Positions 1-7,119 of a stretch of 31,938 nucleotides of DNA are shown one piece after another. The translations under genes were made by a program, and so were the position numbers. The notes under the pieces are model-generated. The model was not told the origin of the DNA. It worked only from the letters and a program-made list of their open reading frames with translations, and did not search any database. The DNA is from JANXYW01 sp964458665. GTDB lineage: Bacteria > Chloroflexota > Dehalococcoidia > DSTF01 > JACRBR01. The stretch covers positions 1 through 31,938 of the forward strand of contig CAYWOO010000126.1 of the NCBI GenBank assembly GCA_964458665.1. The letters run 5' to 3'. Each line of letters begins with the position of its first letter. The stretch's first letter is position 1.

Positions 1-1210
1 TCTCCTCGAACGACGCCATGGTCGGATCGATGTGCAACGGGATCTCGACGGCGTCTTCGATCGCTTCCTGGGTCTTGAGGCCGCCGCCGGTGATGAAGGC
101 GACGGTCAGTTCGTCGGGGGCGATCTTGCCTTCGAGCGCCAGCTTCTTGAGGCCGGCGATGACGACGCCGCCGGCGGTCTCGGCGAAGATACCCTCGCTC
201 TCGGCGAGCAGCTTGATGCCGGCGACGATCTCGCCGTCGTCGGAGGCGACGCCGTGGCCGCCCGACTCCTCCATGACCTTGAGCGCGTAGTAGCCGTCGG
301 CGGGGTTGCCGATGGCGAGCGACTTGGCGATCGTGTTCGGGCGCACGGGGCGAATGTTGGTCGTGCCGGCCTCGTATGCGGTGACGATGGGCGAGCAGCC
401 GCGGGCCTGGGCGCCGGACATCTTCGTCTGCACGGAGTCGATGAGCCAGAGCTTCGCCAGCTCCTGCAGCCCCTTCCAGATCTTCACGTAGAGGGAGCCG
501 GATGCCATCGGCGCGACGACGTGCTCGGGGGCGCGCCAGCCGAGCTGCTCGGCGACCTCGTAGCCCAGCGTCTTGGAGCCCTCGGCGTAGTACGGGCGCA
601 TGTTGATGTTGACGAAGGCCCACGGGTACTTGTCGGCCAGCTCCGAGCAGAGGCGGTTGACGTCGTCGTAGTTGCCATCGACGGCGACGAGCGTCGGGCC
701 GTAGATAGCGGAGCCGACGATCTTGCCGCGCTCGAGATCGCTGGGGATGAAGACGTAGGCTTCGAGCCCGGCGCTGGCGGCGTGCGCGGCGACGCTGTTT
801 GCGAGGTTGCCCGTCGAGGCACAGGCGAGCGTCGTGAAGCCGAACTCTTTCGCCTTCGTGGCGGCGACGGTGACGACCCGGTCTTTGAACGACCACGTCG
901 GGTTGGCGCAGTCGTTCTTGATGTAGAGATTCTTGAGCCCGAGGTGCTCGCCGAGGTTCTTCGCGCGGACGAGCGGCGTGAATCCGGCATTGATATCGAC
1001 GGCGAAGGCCGGGTCAGCCGGCAGGAAGTCGGCATAGCGCCAGACCGAGAGGGGGCCGCGCTCGATCGTCTCGCGGGTGATGTTGCGGTGCATCGCGTCG
1101 TAGTCGTAGGAGACTTCGAGCGGGCCGAAGCAAAACTCGCAGACGTGAAGGGGTTCTAACGGATACTCGCGCCCGCACTCTCGACAGCGCAGGGTTTTTG
1201 CGTACGGCAT
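1..1210 (-). CDS. thrC: Threonine synthase (3' end cut by window edge)
   Basis: Converts O-phosphohomoserine to threonine with pyridoxal phosphate in the cytoplasm. Translating the minus strand from the ATG at 1210 gives about 403 residues with no stop before the window edge, so only a short C-terminal piece should be missing (family length roughly 400-430). An N-terminal zinc ribbon is visible (Cys9, Cys12, Cys24, Cys27), typical of one threonine synthase class. NPTWSFKDR carries the PLP lysine (about Lys109), CASTGNLANS is the phosphate-binding loop, and the glycine-rich FITGGGLKT is near the end. The start is set by a strong GGAGG at 1216-1220, five bases before the ATG. No other threonine-pathway gene is in the window. 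A 300-bp region upstream holds a candidate leader peptide and hairpins. Identification is firm. Confidence 0.96.
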   Translation of the reverse strand, partial: MPYAKTLRCRECGREYPLEPLHVCEFCFGPLEVSYDYDAMHRNITRETIERGPLSVWRYADFLPADPAFAVDINAGFTPLVRAKNLGEHLGLKNLYIKNDCANPTWSFKDRVVTVAATKAKEFGFTTLACASTGNLANSVAAHAASAGLEAYVFIPSDLERGKIVGSAIYGPTLVAVDGNYDDVNRLCSELADKYPWAFVNINMRPYYAEGSKTLGYEVAEQLGWRAPEHVVAPMASGSLYVKIWKGLQELAKLWLIDSVQTKMSGAQARGCSPIVTAYEAGTTNIRPVRPNTIAKSLAIGNPADGYYALKVMEESGGHGVASDDGEIVAGIKLLAESEGIFAETAGGVVIAGLKKLALEGKIAPDELTVAFITGGGLKTQEAIEDAVEIPLHIDPTMASFEE

Positions 1211-1256
1211 GATGACCTCCGAACCGGGCTCCCGCGCGGATGGCGACGGGAACGTA

Positions 1257-1313
1257 CTGGGTGTGTTATCCCAGGCGGGCGCCCCGGCTCTCCCGGGGCA
1301 GAGGCATCACCAT
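1257..1313 (-). promoter_or_regulatory. Candidate leader peptide and hairpins upstream of thrC
   Basis: On the thrC strand, an ATG at 1313 opens a 15-codon ORF, MVMPLPRESRGARLG, ending in TAA at 1266-1268. The ORF contains a hairpin, GCCCCGG-GAGAG-CCGGGGC (1281-1299, 7 perfect pairs). A second hairpin, CTGGG with an 8-nt loop and CCCAG (1257-1274), spans the end of the ORF and its stop. thrC starts 55 nt further on. There is no U-tract and no good Shine-Dalgarno for the small ORF, and the peptide has no threonine run, so classical threonine attenuation is not supported. A regulatory leader is an inference from ORF plus structure. Confidence 0.35.
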
Positions 1314-1417
1314 GGTGTGGAGGATCATCATACTCCGCGAATAGAAGAATCCGCCCGATGGGGCGGAAGTTGGCATAAGGCTATCAGGGGGCTGCCGTGG
1401 ATGTCAATTCCGGGTGC

Positions 1418-1478
1418 CGGTCGGCGGTCTTCGGTCGTCGGGGAACGATCCACTAAGGGCACGAAGGACACGAAGGGA
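1418..1478. repeat. Degenerate heptamer and nonamer tandem repeats
   Basis: Two short-period repeats lie side by side between thrC and the BatD-like gene. 1421-1441 reads as three heptamers (TCGGCGG, TCTTCGG, TCGTCGG). 1452-1478 reads as three nonamers (ACTAAGGGC, ACGAAGGAC, ACGAAGGGA). The heptamer family recurs at 28833, 31784 and, on the other strand, 21823. The nonamer family recurs at 20826. No gene is visible in the rest of 1314-1511. Confidence 0.6.
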
Positions 1479-1511
1479 TCTGGGGTTACGGCCGGCGGGC
1501 GAGCCCCGTCT

Positions 1512-2495
1512 CTACACGGGAGCGGCTGGCGATTCGGGTGGCGTTGACGTTGGGTCATGCGTGGTCAATTCGATGATCTCGGAGGCGGCGGTGAGGTCGG
1601 CGGTGCGGCGCTCGGGGGCGGGGCGGAAGGTGGCGAACTCCACAGCCTCGCACTGTTCCAGCAGGTTGGCGATGATGCGTGCGGGCCAGCGATCGATGCC
1701 GCTGGTGGTGGCGCTGCGCTCGAGTTCGCGGCGGGTCATGGCGTACGCGGGGAAATCGAAGCGGGCGCTGAGGTACGTGCGAACGGTGGCGGCGATGCGG
1801 GCGTAGTACTCGGGCGCGTCGGCCGCGAGATCGGCTGCGGCGATGGCGTCGAGCGCGGTGCGCGCGATGTCGTGCGCTGATGGTCGTGCGACGACGACGC
1901 GCGAAGCCCGCGCGGGCGCTGGGACGATTCCGGCTGCCCGGCGGGCGAGTACGTAGCCGAAGGCGGTGAGCGCGGCGAAGGCGGCGATGAACAGCGTCGG
2001 GACGACCGGAGACGGCGCGGGATCGCCGAGGTCGATCTGGGCTTTCAGCGGGCGTAGCTCGGTGTCGAGAGGCGATAGCACCGAGACGATGGTGACAGGG
2101 ATGGCGCTGGTGGTAAGCGTGCCGCTGCCGCTGGGGCCGCGATAGGTGATCGATTGAGGCGGGATCGTGAGGTCGCCGGTGCGGAACGCGGCGAGCGTGT
2201 AGGCGATCGTGGTGCGCGATACGTCGTCGCGCGGCTCGGTGCGCGGCGGCGCGACGGCGACGATCTCGAATGCGCCGACATCGGCGCCGAAGCCCGCGCC
2301 TTCGACGGTGGTGTCGGCGTCGTGATCGACGGTGATCGTCAGTGTGATCTGGTCGCCGACGGTTGCGCGCGCGGGATCCGCGGTGATCGAGACGATCGAT
2401 GGCGGCGTGGCGGCGTGAACGTTCGCGATTGCGACGAGGCTCGCGGCGATCGCGATGCCGGCGCATGCGGCGACGAGGCGCGCGATGCCGATCAC
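1512..2495 (-). CDS. BatD-like membrane protein
   Basis: A 327-residue exported membrane protein. Residues 1-29 form a signal peptide (hydrophobic core, then ANVHAA). Residues 30-145 look like a beta-rich, BatD/oxygen-tolerance-type domain with the common PARATVGDQITLTITVDH opening. A membrane helix lies at about 165-190 (TLFIAAFAALTAFGYVLARR), and a cytoplasmic alpha-helical tail follows, ending in a Pro/Thr-rich segment. The tail (ARIAATVRTYLSARF, EYYARIA) resembles C-terminal regions of BatD/DUF4381-type proteins. The GTG start at 2495 overlaps the TGA of the upstream gene (GTGA), so the two are translationally coupled. The usual BatA/BatB von Willebrand partners are not seen here, though they may lie outside the operon. 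The fold assignment is by overall pattern, not a catalytic motif. Confidence 0.6.
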   Translation of the reverse strand: MIGIARLVAACAGIAIAASLVAIANVHAATPPSIVSITADPARATVGDQITLTITVDHDADTTVEGAGFGADVGAFEIVAVAPPRTEPRDDVSRTTIAYTLAAFRTGDLTIPPQSITYRGPSGSGTLTTSAIPVTIVSVLSPLDTELRPLKAQIDLGDPAPSPVVPTLFIAAFAALTAFGYVLARRAAGIVPAPARASRVVVARPSAHDIARTALDAIAAADLAADAPEYYARIAATVRTYLSARFDFPAYAMTRRELERSATTSGIDRWPARIIANLLEQCEAVEFATFRPAPERRTADLTAASEIIELTTHDPTSTPPESPAAPV

Positions 2496-2881
2496 GCGCC
2501 CTCGGCGGTCGCTTCGAGAAGGAGTTCCGTCAGCTGCGTGAGGGCGTTGTAGCCGAGCACGATGTAGTCGCGCGGGTGGAGGTCGTCGAGCTTCTTCAGT
2601 GTTTCGTCGCGCGATTGGACCATATCGACGACGTCGTCGGCGAAATCGATCTTGACTTCAAGTTCGTACAGCTCGCCGTCTTCGCCGACGACGATGCAGC
2701 CGAGGTCGGCGCGCTCCGCGCCTTCGAGATTCACCTCGACGGCGTTGGTGAAGAATGCGCCGGGGAAGGGCGGGAACGGTCGCAGCGCCAGCGCCGCTTC
2801 TTGCAGGAGCAAGCGCATCTGCTGCGCGGCGCGGTCGATGACCATATCGGCCTGGGTCTTGCGTGTGAGCGCGTCGTTCAT
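2492..2881 (-). CDS. Small conserved-looking protein of unknown function
   Basis: 129 residues if read from the ATG at 2881. An open frame continues upstream to 3052, but that part lies in repeat-rich intergenic DNA and does not look like protein. Residues 1-45 are helical and leucine-rich. A beta-rich middle (NAVEVNLEGAERADLGCIVV, GELYELEVKIDF) is followed by a helical end. No catalytic motif is recognisable. A TACACT box sits 6 nt upstream of the ATG, so the message may be leaderless; there is no Shine-Dalgarno. Its stop overlaps the GTG of the BatD-like gene, which implies one operon. Function unknown. Confidence 0.6.
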   Translation of the reverse strand: MNDALTRKTQADMVIDRAAQQMRLLLQEAALALRPFPPFPGAFFTNAVEVNLEGAERADLGCIVVGEDGELYELEVKIDFADDVVDMVQSRDETLKKLDDLHPRDYIVLGYNALTQLTELLLEATAEGA

Positions 2882-2887
2882 GCGGGT

Positions 2888-2893
2888 AGTGTA
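2888..2893 (-). promoter_or_regulatory. -10 box of a predicted leaderless transcript
   Basis: TACACT on the minus strand, with 6 nt (ACCCGC) between it and the ATG at 2881. A transcript starting at the usual distance from this box would begin at or next to the ATG. No convincing -35 is seen. It fits the same pattern as hemB, hisH, hisA, larE and others in this window. Confidence 0.4.
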
Positions 2894-3004
2894 GTAATTT
2901 CCGGGACGGCGGGCGTAACGCTGTGCCTCACGGCCGCCTTCGACCACTCCTTGTATCCAGACTGTGGAGAGGGAGCGGCTCGGACGTGAGTGTTGGAACG
3001 GTCT

Positions 3005-3042
3005 TTGGTGCCAACCGTGCACCTCACCTCTGGCCTTCGCTT
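3005..3042 (+). repeat. Partial copy of the 8739-8802 intergenic element
   Basis: TTTGGTGCCAACCG, then TGCACCTCACCT and GGCCTTCG, aligns with 8739-8777 (CTTGGTGCCAGCCG, GGCACCTCACCCC, GGCCTTCGG) with a few substitutions and one-base gaps. It lacks the long terminal hairpin of the other copy. It lies in the 416-bp gap between 2881 and 3298, which otherwise holds only short repeats and a promoter. Confidence 0.55.
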
Positions 3043-3169
3043 CTAGGATCAATTTTGGCTACGGCATCGCATGCGCACTCACTCCGGGAAACCGGGGCAG
3101 GCTCACCATGCCTGTGTGGTGAAAAAGCTCGAATAAACGTCTGTAGCCGACATCCTCACACCCAAAAAA

Positions 3170-3200
3170 CCTCTTTGCCTCCGTGCCTCTGTGGTGAAAA
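3170..3200 (-). repeat. Octamer repeat of the CACAGAGG family
   Basis: On the plus strand the units are CCTCTTTG, CCTCCGTG and CCTCTGTG (3170-3193), followed by GTGAAAA. On the minus strand these read as CACAGAGG-type octamers, matching the three perfect CACAGAGG copies at 12181-12204. A single-unit relic, CCTGTGTGGTGAAAAA, lies near 3111-3126. Confidence 0.6.
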
Positions 3201-3219
3201 ACGGCGCGTCAAGGTGTAG

Positions 3220-3247
3220 TTGCCCGTGCCGGGGCGCATGTTAGAAT
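3220..3247 (+). promoter_or_regulatory. Candidate sigma-70-type promoter of the HTH gene and tetrapyrrole operon
   Basis: TTGCCC (3220-3225), a 16-nt spacer and TAGAAT (3242-3247). Transcription would start near 3254, leaving a leader of about 44 nt before the ATG at 3298. The genes downstream to 8660 have only short gaps or overlaps, so this promoter could drive the whole cluster. The longest gap, 89 nt at 4195-4283, could hold a second promoter. Confidence 0.45.
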
Positions 3248-3297
3248 CTGTGCAGTGCGATGACGTGTTGGAGATTGCATAGATTTGACGAACTTCT

Positions 3298-3948
3298 ATG
3301 ACCGCTGAACGGGAGATTTCGCCTTCGTCGCTGTTAACGCAGGATCAGTGGCTGACGCTGGGGCAGGCGTGTCGGCTGCTGAACGTCGATGAATCGACGC
3401 TACGGCGGTGGGCGGACGCTGGTCAAGTGCGGACGTTCCGCACGCCAGGCGGCCATCGGCGGTTCGCCGAGAGCGACGTGCGCGGTATCGTCGATGGACG
3501 GGGCAAGAAGCAGCAATTCAGCGGCGTCGGCGACCTCGCGACGAAGCGCATCCGGCGTCAGGTGCACAGCAGTCAAAACGCGGACTGGTACGCCACGGTG
3601 GACGATGCGCAGCGCGAGCGGTTGCGCGTGCTGGGCCGCGGGCTGATGACGCTGGTCGCGGACTACGTCGCCAAGCGGCGGCGCAAGACATCACTGCTGG
3701 AGGAGGCGCGGGCGACGGGCGCGCAGTATGGCGCGGCGCTGGAAGGCGCGGGCATGTCGCTTTCGCAGGCGATGCATGCGTTCACGTTCTTCCGCCGCAG
3801 CCTGGATCAATCCGCGAAGCAGGCGCTGGCGAAGCAGGGCACCGCCCAGGCGGAGGCCACCGATGTCTGCGAGCAGATCATGGCCCTCGCCGACGAGGTG
3901 CTGCTGGGCATAGCCGGCGCGTATGAACGCGCGCCCTCCGGAGGCTGA
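3298..3948 (+). CDS. MerR/excisionase-type HTH regulator with helical C-terminal domain
   Basis: 216 residues. Residues about 18-68 form a MerR/BldC-like winged helix-turn-helix: LTLGQACRLLNVDESTLRRWADAG is the helix-turn-helix and the FRTPGGHRRF wing is intact. After a linker, residues about 100-205 form an all-helical domain (LGRGLMTLVADYVAKRRR, QAMHAFTFFRRSL), similar in pattern to the N-terminal domain of RsbRD-type stress-signalling proteins. It probably binds DNA and senses a signal or partner through the C-terminal domain; the ligand is not visible. It heads the tetrapyrrole cluster, followed 6 nt later by a small gene, so it may regulate this operon (inference from position). The ATG start lacks a good Shine-Dalgarno. 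Confidence 0.8.
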   Translation: MTAEREISPSSLLTQDQWLTLGQACRLLNVDESTLRRWADAGQVRTFRTPGGHRRFAESDVRGIVDGRGKKQQFSGVGDLATKRIRRQVHSSQNADWYATVDDAQRERLRVLGRGLMTLVADYVAKRRRKTSLLEEARATGAQYGAALEGAGMSLSQAMHAFTFFRRSLDQSAKQALAKQGTAQAEATDVCEQIMALADEVLLGIAGAYERAPSGG

Positions 3949-3954
3949 CGGGAC

Positions 3955-4194
3955 GTGTCGGATCAGCACCAACGGCCGCGAATTGGGCCGTGGCGGTTGT
4001 TGGACATCATGCAAGCATCCATGCCGTGGCGGGCAGCGATGCTGGGCGGGGGGATGCGCCTGCCCGAGTACGGCCAGCCGGATACGCCCGCAGGGTACGC
4101 GGACCCGGCGCTGGAGCTGCCGGGATCGAACATCGAAGTGTGGGAGCAGCAGCAGGCGGTGGAGCGCGAGCGTTCGCGGCGGACGCTGCGCTAG
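3955..4194 (+). CDS. Small hypothetical protein in the tetrapyrrole cluster
   Basis: 79 residues from a GTG at 3955. GGAGG at 3939-3943, overlapping the end of the HTH gene, sits 11 nt upstream, and there are 6 nt between the upstream stop and this start. The sequence has a Trp-rich N-terminus (PRIGPWRLLDIMQASMPWRAAML), a Pro/Gly-rich middle and a charged helix at the end (VWEQQQAVERERSRR). No signal peptide or membrane helix is clear, and no family is recognised. Tight spacing and a plausible ribosome site support a real gene. Confidence 0.5.
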   Translation: MSDQHQRPRIGPWRLLDIMQASMPWRAAMLGGGMRLPEYGQPDTPAGYADPALELPGSNIEVWEQQQAVERERSRRTLR

Positions 4195-4208
4195 AGGGCG
4201 ACCGGAAC

Positions 4209-4228
4209 GGCAGATTTCGCAGATTGGA
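4209..4228 (+). repeat. Short GATT repeat of the ATCTGTGAAATCTG family
   Basis: GGCAGATTTCGCAGATTGGA contains two CAGATT units about 9 nt apart. Similar units occur at 20787-20810 and 20919-21045. It lies in the 89-nt gap before the precorrin-2 dehydrogenase gene. Confidence 0.4.
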
Positions 4229-4283
4229 CGTGGTCAAGGGCGAGCGTTGGACAACGACAGGCTGGGGAGACGGACGGAACGCA

Positions 4284-4937
4284 ATGGGGCTGTATCCGAT
4301 CTTTGTGGAACTGAAGGGTAGGCCGGTGATCGTCATCGGCGGTGGGCGAGTCGGTGCGGAGAAGGTGCGAGGGCTGCTCGCTGCCGAGGCCGATATCACG
4401 CTCGTCAGCCCGGACCTGATCGATGAGCTGCGCGAGCACGTCGCGGCGGGGCGCATCCGGCATGTCGCGCGCGCGTACGAGGAGTCTGATCTGGATGACG
4501 GCTACGAGTTCGTGATGGTGGCGACGGACGACGGCGCGATCAACGCCAATGTCGCCGCTGCAGGCAAGCGGCGCGGGCTGTGGGTGAACGCCGCGGACGA
4601 TCCGAAGAACTGTGATTTCATCCTGCCGGCGGTCGTCCGCAAAGGGAAGATCACGCTCGCCGCATCGACATCCGGCACGAGCCCGGCGCTGGCGCGGCGA
4701 CTGCGCGAAGAGTTGGATGCATATCTCACGGAGGACATGCCGGCGCTGGCGGATCTTCTGTCCGAAGTGCGGCTGGAGATACGTGCGAAGGGCATCAAAG
4801 TCGAGAACGACACGTGGCAGTACGCCATCGACGAGCAGTTGCGCGTGCTGCTGGCGCAGCGCAAGCATGTGGCGGCCCGCGCGCGGCTGATCGAGCGGCT
4901 GGGCATCGAGTTGGCGCCCGCGGGCGGGAGCGCGTAG
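4284..4937 (+). CDS. sirC: Precorrin-2 dehydrogenase (siroheme synthase N-terminal type)
   Basis: 217 residues. Oxidises precorrin-2 to sirohydrochlorin using NAD, on the path to siroheme or cobalamin. MGLYPIFVELKGRPVIVIGG is the classic family opening and fixes the ATG at 4284; the open frame upstream of it is not homologous. VIGGGRVGAEK is the Rossmann NAD loop. VNAADDPKNCDFILPAVV carries the conserved Asp, and TSGTSPALARRLREEL matches the helical domain of the CysG N-terminal/Met8/SirC family. Some members also chelate iron, which cannot be decided here. The stop is 2 nt before hemA, so the two genes are cotranscribed. Its substrate would come from the CobA part of the cobA-hemD fusion downstream. 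Confidence 0.92.
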   Translation: MGLYPIFVELKGRPVIVIGGGRVGAEKVRGLLAAEADITLVSPDLIDELREHVAAGRIRHVARAYEESDLDDGYEFVMVATDDGAINANVAAAGKRRGLWVNAADDPKNCDFILPAVVRKGKITLAASTSGTSPALARRLREELDAYLTEDMPALADLLSEVRLEIRAKGIKVENDTWQYAIDEQLRVLLAQRKHVAARARLIERLGIELAPAGGSA

Positions 4938-4939
4938 CC

Positions 4940-6217
4940 ATGCAGATCTCCGTGATCGGCATTTCGCACAAGACGGCGCCGGTGGCGGTGCGGGAGCACT
5001 TCACATTCGCCGCCGGCGAGCTACCGCCGCTGCTGGCGCGGCTGGGCGAGCGATTCGCGGGTGCGGCGGTGATCTCGACGTGCAATCGCACGGAGGTGTA
5101 TGTAGTCAGCGCGCGCGGCGTCGGCGACCCGCGCCCGATCGTGGCGCTACTCAGCGAGTTGAAGGGCGACGTGGCGATGGAGGGCGCGCCCTTCTTCGCA
5201 CTCACGGGCCGTGACGCAGCGCGTCATCTGTTCCGCGTTGCCGGCGGCGTCGAGTCGATGGTCGTTGGCGAGTCAGAGATCTTGGGACAGGTGCGCGGCG
5301 CGTTTACGGCTGCGACCGCGGCCGGAACGCTGACCCCGGCGATCTCGCGGTTGTTTCACACGGCGATTCGCTCCGGGCGCAAAGTGCGCGCGCAAACGGA
5401 GATCAGCCGGTACGCCGTATCGGTGAGTTCGACCGCGGTTGAACTGGCTCGCGAGACGCTCGGCGATCTTTCCGGATTGACCGTGCTGGTGGTGGGCGCG
5501 GGCGAAGCGGGGCGGTTGACGGCGGCGGCGCTCGCGCGCAACGGTGCGGGCAGGATGCTGGTGACGAGCCGCACGCCGGGGCGCACGGCGGACCTGGCCG
5601 CAACGCTCGTCGCGGAAGCTGTGGCATTCGACGATCGCGCCGACGCCATCGCGGCCGCGGATATTGTCATCTCGTCGACCGCGGCGCCGGGCTTTGTCAT
5701 CGACAGCGCCATGATCGAGCGCGCCATGAGCGGCCGCGCCGGCCGGCCGGTGCTGCTGGTGGACATCGCTGTGCCCCGCGACATCGATCCGTCGGTGCGA
5801 ACGCTGCCAGGTGCGCATCTGTACGATATCGACGAGTTGCAGGCCGTTGGGGAGCGGAACATGAGCCGCCGACGCGACGCCGTTGCGGAGGCGGAGAAGC
5901 TAATCGACGAAGACGTCGCGAAGTTCCAGGAGTGGCTGCTGTCGCTCGAGACCGTGCCGACGGTCGCGTCGATCCGCGAGCAGGCGGAAGCCGTGCGCCT
6001 GGCGGAGCTGGAGCGGACGCTTGCGAAGACGACGTTGAGCCCTGCTGACCGCAATCGCGTCGACGCCATGACGTCCGCGATCGTCAAGAAGTTGCTGCAC
6101 ACGCCGATTGCGAAGCTGAAGAAGCCGGGCGAAGGCGAGCGCTACGTGCAGGCGGCGCGCGGGCTCTTCGGACTGGACGACGGGGCGGATACGGGCGCGG
6201 GAAGCGACGCGGAATGA
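4940..6217 (+). CDS. hemA: Glutamyl-tRNA reductase
   Basis: 425 residues. First committed step of the C5 tetrapyrrole route: reduces glutamyl-tRNA to glutamate-1-semialdehyde with NADPH. MQISVIGISHKTAPVAVRE is the standard N-terminus. ISTCNRTEVY contains the catalytic Cys48. ESMVVGESEILGQVR is the signature segment, VLVVGAGEAGRLTAAAL the NADPH loop, and the C-terminal helical dimerisation domain is present. The start is the ATG 2 nt after the precorrin-2 dehydrogenase stop; a longer open frame to 4814 overlaps that gene and is rejected. The stop overlaps the hemC start (ATGA). The gene for the next enzyme, hemL, is not in the window. Confidence 0.97.
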   Translation: MQISVIGISHKTAPVAVREHFTFAAGELPPLLARLGERFAGAAVISTCNRTEVYVVSARGVGDPRPIVALLSELKGDVAMEGAPFFALTGRDAARHLFRVAGGVESMVVGESEILGQVRGAFTAATAAGTLTPAISRLFHTAIRSGRKVRAQTEISRYAVSVSSTAVELARETLGDLSGLTVLVVGAGEAGRLTAAALARNGAGRMLVTSRTPGRTADLAATLVAEAVAFDDRADAIAAADIVISSTAAPGFVIDSAMIERAMSGRAGRPVLLVDIAVPRDIDPSVRTLPGAHLYDIDELQAVGERNMSRRRDAVAEAEKLIDEDVAKFQEWLLSLETVPTVASIREQAEAVRLAELERTLAKTTLSPADRNRVDAMTSAIVKKLLHTPIAKLKKPGEGERYVQAARGLFGLDDGADTGAGSDAE

Positions 6218-7119
6218 GCCGGACGTTCGTCATCGGCGCGCGCAAGAGCCAGCTCTCGCTGCGCCAGGTGGACATCGTCGTGGCGGCGCTACGGGCGGCG
6301 CATCCGGATTGCGTCACGCAGTTTCGCGAGATCACGACGCAGGGCGACACGTCGAACGCACCGCTGACGCAGATCGGCGGGCTGGGCGTGTTCACGAAGG
6401 CGATCGAGGATGCGCTTCAGTCGCGCGAGATCGACATAGCGGTGCATTCCCTGAAGGATCTGCCACCGGTGCTAGCCGATGGCCTCGTGCTTGGCGCGGT
6501 GCCGGTGCGCGGCGACGTGCGCGATGCGCTGATCACGCGCGGCGTGCGTCCGCTGGCACAGCTACGGCGTGGCGCGCGCATCGGCACGGGCAGCGCGCGG
6601 CGCGCGGTGCAGTTGAAGGTGCTGCGGCCTGATCTCGACATCGCCGACATCCGCGGCAACGTGCCGACGCGCATGGCGAAGGTGGAGTCGTCGGAGTACG
6701 ACGCGATCGTGTTGGCGCTCGCCGGGCTTGAGCGGTTGATGCTGGCCGAGAAGGCGGCGCACATCTTTAGCATCGAAGAGATGGTTCCCGCTGTAGGCCA
6801 GGGCGCGCTGGGCGTCGAAGTGCGCGCCGACGACGCAGAGGCGATGGAGCTGGTCAGCGCGATCGACCACGAAGCGACGCGCGTAGCGGTGAACGCGGAG
6901 CGCGCGTTTCTGGAGCGGCTCGGCGCAGGCTGCATGATGCCCGTCGGCGCGCACGCGATGCTGATCGGTGGAGACATCCAGGTCCGCGCGATCCTTGGAA
7001 CCGATACTGGGATCAGAGTTTCCGAGCGCATCGCGCCCGTGAAAAACGCGCTGGCGCTTGCCCGTCAGCTTGCGGATGAACTGCAATCGCCGCCGCCCGC
7101 CCCCACAGACGACCGATGA
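6214..7119 (+). CDS. hemC: Porphobilinogen deaminase (hydroxymethylbilane synthase)
   Basis: 301 residues. Polymerises four porphobilinogens to hydroxymethylbilane. Conserved elements are ARKSQLSLRQ, ITTQGDTS, the catalytic-Asp region HSLKDLP (about Asp82), GTGSARRAVQL, IRGNVPTR and GQGALGVEVR. LERLGAGCMMPVGA holds Cys240, the attachment point of the dipyrromethane cofactor. All key residues are intact and the length is normal. It overlaps hemA by 4 nt and the cobA-hemD fusion by 4 nt (both ATGA), so translation is coupled across the operon. Confidence 0.97.
   Translation: MSRTFVIGARKSQLSLRQVDIVVAALRAAHPDCVTQFREITTQGDTSNAPLTQIGGLGVFTKAIEDALQSREIDIAVHSLKDLPPVLADGLVLGAVPVRGDVRDALITRGVRPLAQLRRGARIGTGSARRAVQLKVLRPDLDIADIRGNVPTRMAKVESSEYDAIVLALAGLERLMLAEKAAHIFSIEEMVPAVGQGALGVEVRADDAEAMELVSAIDHEATRVAVNAERAFLERLGAGCMMPVGAHAMLIGGDIQVRAILGTDTGIRVSERIAPVKNALALARQLADELQSPPPAPTDDR

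Noticed and set aside
32..1159. Plus-strand open frame of 375 codons
   Set aside because: It is the antisense of threonine synthase; the protein is low-complexity Asp/Arg/Gly-rich, typical of shadow frames in GC-rich DNA.
1211..1400. T-box or threonine attenuator upstream of thrC
   Set aside because: No T-box consensus, no threonine-rich leader and no U-tract terminator.
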